From assembly GCA_021779875.1 (NCBI GenBank), contig JAJXZV010000180.1, forward strand, positions 1 through 6,804: a stretch of DNA of 6,804 nucleotides, in the 5' to 3' direction. This document shows, piece by piece, positions 1 through 6,804 of this stretch. Positions within the stretch are counted from its first letter, which is position 1. Each line of letters starts with the position of its first letter. The DNA is from Pseudomonadota bacterium (lineage in GTDB: Bacteria > Pseudomonadota > Gammaproteobacteria > Steroidobacterales > Steroidobacteraceae). The translations under genes and the position numbers were made by a program. A model generated the notes under the pieces. That model worked only from the letters and a program-made list of their open reading frames with translations. It was not told where the DNA came from and searched no databases.

Positions 1-279
1 GCCCTGCTGTCCAGGGACCACGTCACCCCGTTCAGCCGCGGCGGCCGCGACACCTGGAGCAACGTCGTATCCGCCTGCCGGCGCTGCAACAACGCCAAGG
101 CGTCGCGCACGCCCGAACAGGCCGGCATGCAGCTGCTGGCCGTACCGTTCACGCCGACCTACGCGGAGTACATCTTCCTGAAGGGCCGCCGGGTGCTGGC
201 GGACCAGATGGAGTACCTGATCGCCCATTTCCCGCGCGCAAGCAAGCTGCACGAGCGGATGCTGCGCTTTCCCATGTGA
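1..279 (+). CDS. HNH endonuclease, C-terminal part (5' end outside window)
   Basis: This is the last 92 residues of an HNH-family nuclease whose start lies before the window. The frame is open from base 1 to the TGA at 277-279. The HNH core is visible at the beginning of the fragment. It has the S-R-D-H-V-T-P-F strand with the general-base His at fragment residue 7, then G-G-R-D-T-W-S-N-V-V with the central Asn at residue 21, then A-C-R-R-C-N-N-A-K with the third motif residue at Asn30. The C-x-x-C at residues 26-29 is the second half of the zinc-binding pair usual in this family; the first half should lie upstream. A family-like C-terminal helical tail follows. The HNH family cuts DNA using one divalent metal. 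The specific role (repair, restriction, housekeeping) cannot be told from this fragment. The gene overlaps the next one by 4 bp, so the two nucleases are probably co-translated. Confidence 0.88.
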   Translation, partial: ALLSRDHVTPFSRGGRDTWSNVVSACRRCNNAKASRTPEQAGMQLLAVPFTPTYAEYIFLKGRRVLADQMEYLIAHFPRASKLHERMLRFPM

Positions 280-1199
280 GCGGCCCGCCGCGACAGGACC
301 TCGTCTACCACGTCGACGCGAGCTACTTCGTCTTCCGGGCCTACCATTCCATGCCGCCCGACATGGCGGACTCCCGGGGCAACGCGACGCACGCGCTCTA
401 CGGGTTCGCGCGCTTCCTCTCGGACCTGCTGGAGGCGGTGCGCCCGCACCGCATCGGCGTCGCCTTCGATTCGGCCCCGCGCGCGGAGCCCTCGTTCCGC
501 AGCGGCATCTACCCCGCCTACAAGGCCAATCGTGAGCCGCCGCCGGCCGACCTCGAGCGCCAGTTCGGCCTCTGCCGCGAGTTCTGCCGGCATCTCGGAT
601 TGGCGCAATTCACGAGCCCCGGCTACGAGGCCGACGACGTCATCGGCACGCTCGCCGCGCGCGTGCGCGCCGCCGGCCTGTGCAACGTGCTGGTGACCCG
701 AGACAAGGATCTGTCGCAGCTGATCCGCGACGGCGACGTGTTCTGGGACTACGTGGCGAACGCGCGCTACGCCTACCATGACATCGGCCCGCGCTTCGGT
801 GCGCGGCCGGAGAGAATCGCTGACTTCCTGGCGCTGACGGGCGACGCGGTCGACAACATCCCGGGGGTGCCGGGCGTCGGCCGCAAGACCGCCGCGGAGC
901 TGTTCGAGGCGTTCGGCTCGCTGGACGACCTGTACGCGAACCTGGATCGAGTGCCGGCGCTGAAGCTGCGCGGCGCGGCCGCGGTCGCCGAGCGCCTGCG
1001 GCGGCACAAGGAGACCGCCTACCTGGCGCGGCGTCTGACGGGAATCGTCTGCGACCTGCCGCTGTCGGTCACGCCCGACGATCTGCGGCCGGCCGCGCCC
1101 GATCTCGACCGCCTGGAGGAATTCTTCGATGAGCACGGATTCGGGTCCGTGCTGCGCCGTCAGGCCTTGCGCATCGCCGACACCGCGCGGCGCACGTAG
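276..1199 (+). CDS. Stand-alone 5'-3' exonuclease (PolA N-terminal / FEN-like domain)
   Basis: This 307-residue protein corresponds to the 5'-3' exonuclease domain of DNA polymerase I, with no 3'-5' exonuclease or polymerase domain following. Such enzymes remove 5' flaps and RNA primers or degrade DNA 5' to 3'. The PIN/FEN metal-binding acidic residues are all in place: Asp14 in V-D-A-S-Y-F-V-F-R-A-Y-H, Asp65 in A-F-D-S, Glu118/Asp120/Asp121 in Y-E-A-D-D-V-I-G-T, Asp143/Asp145 in T-R-D-K-D-L, and Asp190/Asp193 in T-G-D-A-V-D-N. The helix-3-turn-helix DNA-binding segment (I-P-G-V-P-G-V-G-R-K-T-A) spans about 195-225. The GTG at 276 is chosen because the next Met (residue 26) would remove the catalytic Asp14. 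It overlaps the HNH stop codon (GTGA). No strong Shine-Dalgarno is seen, which fits translational coupling. E. coli Xni is a shorter relative, but this protein looks closer to the PolA domain, so no symbol is given. Confidence 0.93.
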   Translation: MSGPPRQDLVYHVDASYFVFRAYHSMPPDMADSRGNATHALYGFARFLSDLLEAVRPHRIGVAFDSAPRAEPSFRSGIYPAYKANREPPPADLERQFGLCREFCRHLGLAQFTSPGYEADDVIGTLAARVRAAGLCNVLVTRDKDLSQLIRDGDVFWDYVANARYAYHDIGPRFGARPERIADFLALTGDAVDNIPGVPGVGRKTAAELFEAFGSLDDLYANLDRVPALKLRGAAAVAERLRRHKETAYLARRLTGIVCDLPLSVTPDDLRPAAPDLDRLEEFFDEHGFGSVLRRQALRIADTARRT

Positions 1200-1202
1200 C
1201 CG

Positions 1203-1208
1203 TATACT
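1203..1208 (+). promoter_or_regulatory. Possible sigma70 -10 element upstream of acetyl-CoA synthetase gene
   Basis: TATACT lies in the 51-bp gap between the exonuclease stop and the synthetase start and differs from TATAAT at one position. It would place a transcript start near 1215, giving a leader of about 35 bases. The hexamer 17 bp upstream (ACACCG, 1180-1185) is a poor -35 match, so the promoter would be weak, extended or activator-dependent. This is a candidate only. Confidence 0.28.
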
Positions 1209-1235
1209 GGCGAACCAGGCGTTTTCAAGATAGCC

Positions 1236-1241
1236 GGGGAG
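1236..1241 (+). promoter_or_regulatory. Ribosome binding site for the acetyl-CoA synthetase gene
   Basis: GGGGAG lies 9 bases before the GTG at 1251 and supports that start. A second purine run (GAGG, 1245-1248) is too close to the start to be the main site. Family-like sequence (R-V-F-V-P-S-A-E-F) begins by residue 14, so a later start would truncate the conserved N-terminus. Confidence 0.5.
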
Positions 1242-1250
1242 TGCGAGGCT

Positions 1251-3531
<2,281 letters not shown>

Positions 3532-3533
<2 letters not shown>

Positions 3534-3536
3534 GAG
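3532..3536 (+). promoter_or_regulatory. Ribosome binding site overlapping the acs stop codon
   Basis: AGGAG at 3532-3536 shares its first two bases with the TAG stop at 3531-3533 and sits 6 bases before the GTG at 3543. This fixes the start of the NnrU-family gene and implies that ribosomes finishing acs can reinitiate there. Confidence 0.75.
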
Positions 3537-3542
3537 CGTCTC

Positions 3543-4115
3543 GTGACCGTCCTCCTCATCGGCATGGTGGTCTTCATCGGCATCCATTCGCTCGCCGTGG
3601 TGGCGCCCGGAGTGCGCGAGCGCGCCATCGCGCGTCTCGGCATGGGCGCCTTCCGGGCGGTGTACGGCGCGATCGCCTTGATCGGCGTGGTGCTGATCGC
3701 GTACGGATTCGCGCTGGCGCGCCGCGAGCCCGTCGTGGTCTACGTGCCGCCGCCCGCCATGCGCCACGTGGTCATGCTGCTGATGCTGCCCGTGTTCCCG
3801 CTGCTGCTCGCAGGATATCTGCCGGGCCGCATCAAGAGCGCGACCAAACACCCGGTGCTGGTGGCGGTGAAGCTCTGGGCGTTCGCGCACCTGCTCGCCA
3901 ACGGCACGGGCGCGGACCTGGTGTTGTTCGGCGGCCTGCTCGCGTGGGCGGTGGCCGACCGCATCTCATGGAAGCGCCGGCCGCCGCCGGCCTCGCGCAC
4001 GGCGCCCGCCCGGCCCTGGAACGATGCCGTCGCGGTGATCGCCGGTCTCGCCTTGTACGCGATCGTCGTGGGCTGGGCCCACCGCGCGTTCATCGGCGTG
4101 GCACCCATGGGCTGA
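3543..4115 (+). CDS. NnrU-family integral membrane protein
   Basis: This is a 190-residue, mostly hydrophobic protein with about five membrane segments: roughly 2-21, 39-59, 73-93, 104-140 (possibly two passes) and 161-180. NnrU hallmarks are present: I-H-S near the N-terminus (His15), F-R-A-V-Y at 37-41, Y-L-P-G-R-I-K at 92-98, and K-H-P-V-L-V-A-V-K-L-W-A-F-A-H-L-L-A-N-G at 102-121 with His103 and His116. Relatives include NnrU, linked with nitrite/NO reduction in denitrifiers, and the heme-containing carotenoid isomerase Z-ISO. The histidines here could bind heme, but that is an inference. No denitrification gene is nearby, so the family name should not be read as a function. The gene follows acs by 9 bp with a ribosome site built into the acs stop. 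It ends 11 bp from the convergent oxidoreductase gene, with no clear terminator between them. Confidence 0.88.
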   Translation: MTVLLIGMVVFIGIHSLAVVAPGVRERAIARLGMGAFRAVYGAIALIGVVLIAYGFALARREPVVVYVPPPAMRHVVMLLMLPVFPLLLAGYLPGRIKSATKHPVLVAVKLWAFAHLLANGTGADLVLFGGLLAWAVADRISWKRRPPPASRTAPARPWNDAVAVIAGLALYAIVVGWAHRAFIGVAPMG

Positions 4116-4126
4116 CCCGGCGCGCC

Positions 4127-5746
4127 TCAGCGCAGGCGGCCGCGGCGGAAGTCGCGCGCGATCTCGCGCGCCGCGTTGTGACCCGGGGCGCCGGTGACGC
4201 CGCCGCCCGGATGCGTGCCCGATCCGCACATGTACAGCCCGGGCAACGGGCCTCGATAGTCGCCGTGACCCAGCATGGGTCTGGCCGAGAACAGTTGATC
4301 GAGGCTCAGCGCGCCGTGAAAGATGTCGCCGCCGATCAGGCCGAAGGTGCGCTCCAGGTCGAGCGGACTCATGATCTGGCGGCCGAGCACCGCCGCCTTG
4401 AAGTTCGGCGCGTGTCCGTTCACCAGGTCGATCATGAGATCGGCGACCTCCTCTCGATGATCGTCCCACGAGGCGCCCTCGGGCAGCACCGGGGCCACGT
4501 GCTGGCAGAAGAGGCTGGCCACGTGCATGCCCGGCGGCGCGAGGCTGTCGTCGAGCGTGGACGGTATCAGCATCTCGACGATCGGCTGCCGCGACCAGCC
4601 GTGGGCCTTGGCATCGAGATAGGCCCGGTCCATGTAGGCGAGGCTCGGCGCCATGATGATGCCCGACGCGTGATGCTCGGCGAGCCCGCGGCCCGGCAGA
4701 ACCGTGAAGTCCGGCAGCTCGGACAGCGCGACGTTCATGCGGAAGGTGCCCGAGCCGCAGCGCCAGCGCGAAATCCGCTCACGGAAGTCCGGGTCGAGAT
4801 GCGCCGGATCGATCAGCCGTTCGTACAGCAGCTTCGGGTTGAGGTTCGACACCACGCAGCGCGCGCGCAGCGCCTCGCCGGCCTCGGTCACGACTCCCAC
4901 CGCGCGGCCGCGCTCGACCAGCACCTCGCGCACGGGACTCGCGGTACGGATCTCGACGCCGCGCCCGGCCGCCGCCCTCGCCATCGCCTGGGTGATGGCG
5001 CCCATGCCGCCGACGGCGTGGCCCCACGCGCCCTTCTTGCCGTTGACCTCTCCGAACACGTGATGCAGCAGCACGTAGGCGGAGCCCGCCGAATAGGGGC
5101 TCGCGAAATTGCCGACGATGCCGTCGAATCCGTAAGCCGCCTTGATCGGCGCGCTCTCGAACCATGCGTCGAGGTAATCGCCCGCCGATTTCACGAACAG
5201 CTCGAGCAGTTCGCGGCGCATGGGCAGATCGAGCCTCGACAGCCGCCTGCCCAGCGAGGCTCCCCGCAGCAATTGCGGCAGGGCCTCGAGCCAGCCGCCC
5301 GAGGTCACGTTCGGGGGCGTCTCCAGGACGAGGTCGCGCAGCACGTCGGCGATGACGTCCAGGCGTTGCGCATACGCGTCGAGCCGGTCGGCGTCGCGCA
5401 CCGAGAACTTGGCCACCTCCTCGCGGGTCCGGCCGGCGCCGATCTTGAGGAACCCGCCCGTCTCCAAGGGCAGGAAGTTGGCCAAGGGGCGTTCGAGCAC
5501 CTTCAGGCCGTGGCGCTCGAGCTCGAGATCGCGGATCACCTTCGGGTTGAGCAGCGAAACGGTGTAGGAAGCGACCGAGTTGCGGAACCCCGGATGGAAT
5601 TCCTCGGTGACCGCGGCGCCGCCGACCACGCCGCGCCGCTCCAGCACCGACACCTTCAATCCGGCGGCGGCGAGGTACGCGGCGCACACCAGTCCGTTGT
5701 GGCCGCCGCCGACGATCACCACGTCGCGCACGGTCGAGCCCTTCAT
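4127..5746 (-). CDS. PYROXD2 / phytoene desaturase-like FAD-dependent oxidoreductase
   Basis: This 539-residue flavoprotein belongs to the amine-oxidase/CrtI-like superfamily. The N-terminal Rossmann FAD motif V-V-I-V-G-G-G-H-N-G-L is at 9-19, with the ribose-binding Glu at 36 and the following R-R-G-V-V-G-G-A-A at 37-45. The C-terminal FAD motif (L-Y-M-C-G-S-G-T-H-P-G-G-G-V) spans about 504-517. The form of that C-terminal motif is typical of PYROXD2-type proteins rather than true carotenoid desaturases, and no phytoene synthase gene is visible, so a carotenoid role is not supported. The frame is open upstream to 6241, but that part is the oxygenase gene in another frame. The ATG at 5746 is preferred because it directly precedes the FAD motif, has a GGAGGG site, and overlaps the oxygenase stop as ATGA. 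The protein probably acts with the oxygenase on a shared, unknown substrate route. Confidence 0.9.
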   Translation of the reverse strand: MKGSTVRDVVIVGGGHNGLVCAAYLAAAGLKVSVLERRGVVGGAAVTEEFHPGFRNSVASYTVSLLNPKVIRDLELERHGLKVLERPLANFLPLETGGFLKIGAGRTREEVAKFSVRDADRLDAYAQRLDVIADVLRDLVLETPPNVTSGGWLEALPQLLRGASLGRRLSRLDLPMRRELLELFVKSAGDYLDAWFESAPIKAAYGFDGIVGNFASPYSAGSAYVLLHHVFGEVNGKKGAWGHAVGGMGAITQAMARAAAGRGVEIRTASPVREVLVERGRAVGVVTEAGEALRARCVVSNLNPKLLYERLIDPAHLDPDFRERISRWRCGSGTFRMNVALSELPDFTVLPGRGLAEHHASGIIMAPSLAYMDRAYLDAKAHGWSRQPIVEMLIPSTLDDSLAPPGMHVASLFCQHVAPVLPEGASWDDHREEVADLMIDLVNGHAPNFKAAVLGRQIMSPLDLERTFGLIGGDIFHGALSLDQLFSARPMLGHGDYRGPLPGLYMCGSGTHPGGGVTGAPGHNAAREIARDFRRGRLR

Positions 5747-6435
5747 GGCCGCCCTCCGCTGCTGCGGAACCAGCCCGCGCTGGGCGCCCGCTCGAGCCGG
5801 CTCTCGGGGATCAGTTCGCGCATGCGGTGCGCGAAGCTGCGCAGCGACACCTCGTTGCGGCCGAGCGGTCCCGGCCGATACCCCCGCGAACCCATGCCCG
5901 CCTGAACCCGTTCGATCAACGCCTTGTCCTCCACGCTCACGCGCCGGTTGATGCGCCAGTTGAGGTAGCGCGCGACCCGCATCTCGCGCCGCGTGTCGGG
6001 AAGCGCGTAGGCGATCTCGCGGATCAACGTCTCGGTCGGGGACACCGGGATCATCTGCATGAAGTCGACCTGGTCCGGGTAGATGTCGAAGGCGACGTTC
6101 GGCCAGAGCTTGAAATACAGCCACATCCGCTGCCGCTCCGCGGGCAGATGCGCCGAACCCGGCAGCAGGGACTGGTAGAGGCGCTCCGAGAGCTGCGAGG
6201 AGGGCGTGTCGCGCAGCGTCCCCCACATCTTGTCGACCCACGGGCGGGCCTCGATGCCGTAACTCTGGCCGAACAGCCGGGTCAGGCCGGGGTGCGCCAC
6301 GGTGATGTGCATGCCGTCCGAATAGTTGTCGGTGACGTTCTTCCAGTTGACCCGCCGGGTGCGCAAGGTCACGCGGCCCATGGGCTGCAGCTCCTCGAGG
6401 CGGTAGGCGGCGAGGACAGGCAGGAGGGCGGAGGA
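5743..6435 (-). CDS. Rieske non-heme iron oxygenase alpha subunit, catalytic domain only (5' truncated)
   Basis: This is the C-terminal catalytic domain of a ring-hydroxylating-type oxygenase. Numbering from the Met encoded at 6381, it contains N-W-K-N-V-T-D-N-Y (12-20), then S-D-G-M-H-I-T-V-A-H-P-G-L. His25 and His30 match the mononuclear iron ligands and Asp22 (three before His25) matches the electron-bridging Asp. Asp152 in V-E-D-K-A-L-I-E-R-V-Q-A-G is the likely third ligand. The style resembles the CntA-like branch, but the substrate is unknown. The Rieske [2Fe-2S] domain, normally in the first ~150 residues, is absent. Family-like sequence (L-P-V-L-A-A-Y-R-L-E-E-L-Q-P) continues in frame upstream of the Met at 6381 to about 6435, so that Met is not the true start. 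The gene is cut by the 6436-6488 junction. It ends 4 bp inside the oxidoreductase gene (ATGA). As it stands it could not receive electrons by the normal route. Confidence 0.88.
   Translation of the reverse strand, partial: SSALLPVLAAYRLEELQPMGRVTLRTRRVNWKNVTDNYSDGMHITVAHPGLTRLFGQSYGIEARPWVDKMWGTLRDTPSSQLSERLYQSLLPGSAHLPAERQRMWLYFKLWPNVAFDIYPDQVDFMQMIPVSPTETLIREIAYALPDTRREMRVARYLNWRINRRVSVEDKALIERVQAGMGSRGYRPGPLGRNEVSLRSFAHRMRELIPESRLERAPSAGWFRSSGGRP
5752..5757 (-). promoter_or_regulatory. Ribosome binding site for the FAD oxidoreductase
   Basis: On the minus strand GGAGGG lies 5 bases before the ATG at 5746, inside the end of the oxygenase gene. Together with the ATGA overlap it decides this start over the longer open frame. 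Confidence 0.72.
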
Positions 6436-6488
6436 GATCGGGACGCGAGGGCGCGCCGAGATCGCTCGATACGGCGCCCGGATGCCCC
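6436..6488. other. Junction between high-GC body and lower-GC permease fragment
   Basis: Minus-strand oxygenase homology stops near 6435, and permease homology stops near 6489 after K-P-H-G-L-L-G-E. None of the three minus-strand frames in the 50-odd bases between them gives recognisable family sequence, and no stop codon or start of either gene lies there. G+C falls from over 60% to about 52% on the right side. No insertion-sequence ends, target duplication or integrase site is visible. A chimeric assembly join is the simplest reading. Confidence 0.65.
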
Positions 6489-6804
6489 CTCGCCCAGCAG
6501 TCCGTGTGGTTTCAACAGGAGGATAACGATAAGGAGAACAAAGGCAAAGACATCCCTATAGTCGCTTGAGAGATAACCGGCGAAGAGTCCTTCGGCGAGT
6601 CCAAGAAGGAGCCCTGCCAGCAGTGCGCCTTTAATATTGCCGATTCCTCCAAGGATGGCGGCGGTAAAGCCTTTTATCCCGGGAATAAATCCCATGTCAA
6701 AGCGCATCTGGCCATTGTACAGTCCCATCAGGATGCCAGCCACAGTTGCAGTTAAGGCAGCAAGAACGAAGGTGGCGGTTAAAACGTATTCCACGGAGAT
6801 TCCC
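6489..6804 (-). CDS. LivH-type branched-chain amino acid ABC permease, C-terminal third (both ends incomplete)
   Basis: About 105 residues of an inner-membrane permease of the HAAT (branched-chain amino acid) ABC family are read from the window edge. The fragment runs from G-I-S-V-E-Y-V-L-T through a hydrophobic helix, then M-G-F-I-P-G-I-K-G-F-T-A-A-I-L-G-G-I-G-N and G-L-L-L-G-L-A-E. This is the cytoplasmic coupling loop and flanking helices that identify LivH. A final helix (V-F-A-F-V-L-L-I-V-I-L-L-L) and K-P-H-G-L-L-G-E follow, which is close to the normal LivH C-terminus. Upstream residues remain in frame to base 6804, so the GTG at 6794 is internal, not a start. The normal stop is missing: the frame runs on to 6369 through antisense-like oxygenase sequence, and those extra residues are not LivH. 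Base composition and codons (AAA, ATT, GGA) differ from the rest of the window, which suggests another source genome. Confidence 0.82.

Noticed and set aside
4116..4126. Bidirectional terminator between the convergent genes (palindrome GGCGCGCC at 4119-4126)
   Set aside because: The palindrome is only 8 bp with no loop and no T-run on either strand; in G+C-rich DNA this is not evidence of termination.
4127..5746. Carotenoid biosynthesis locus (phytoene desaturase)
   Set aside because: The C-terminal FAD motif is PYROXD2-like and no phytoene synthase, cyclase or other crt gene is in the window.
3944..5905. A 653-codon plus-strand frame opposite the FAD oxidoreductase
   Set aside because: It is the antisense of a clearly conserved flavoprotein and shows no family motif of its own.
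5747..6241. N-terminal extension of the FAD oxidoreductase up to 6241
   Set aside because: These codons are the oxygenase gene read in another frame. The FAD motif begins just after the ATG at 5746, which has its own ribosome site.
6369..6488. C-terminal extension of the LivH fragment beyond G-L-L-G-E
   Set aside because: The added Ser/Arg/Pro-rich residues have no LivH similarity and, at their end, are the out-of-frame translation of the oxygenase.

Overview
This window is most likely a metagenomic or draft-genome contig end from a high-GC proteobacterium. Sampled 60-base lines from the main body are about 62-72% G+C. Genes are tightly packed, GTG starts are common, and 4-bp gene overlaps occur. 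The protein families (stand-alone PolA-type 5'-3' exonuclease, Acs, NnrU, Rieske oxygenase) fit a beta- or gammaproteobacterium, but the exact lineage cannot be read from the sequence.

Left part, + strand. The 3' end of an HNH endonuclease gene (1-279) overlaps by 4 bp a gene for a free-standing flap/5'-3' exonuclease domain (276-1199). After a 51-bp gap with a possible -10 element comes a full-length AMP-forming acetyl-CoA synthetase (1251-3533). Its C-terminus carries an in-frame extension of about 108 residues, including fourteen consecutive pentads of the type (A/V)-P-A-K-R, which resembles histone-H1/AlgP-like tails. The stop codon of this gene forms part of the ribosome binding site of an NnrU-family membrane protein gene (3543-4115), so the two are probably co-translated.

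Right part, - strand. Only 11 bp separates the NnrU gene from a convergent two-gene unit. This unit consists of the catalytic domain of a Rieske non-heme iron oxygenase alpha subunit (5743 to about 6435) followed, with an ATGA overlap, by a PYROXD2/CrtI-like FAD oxidoreductase (4127-5746). The pair looks like an oxidative pathway unit of unknown substrate.

Right edge. Between about 6436 and 6488 the oxygenase loses homology before its Rieske domain. The sequence passes directly into the C-terminal third of a LivH-type branched-chain amino acid ABC permease (to 6804) that has lower G+C (138 of 264 bases, about 52%, over 6541-6804) and different codon use. Both genes are broken at the same place, which suggests a chimeric assembly or, less likely, a real recombination junction.

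The most unusual item is the basic PAKR-repeat tail on the acetyl-CoA synthetase. No RNA gene, CRISPR array, transposase or convincing intrinsic terminator was seen.
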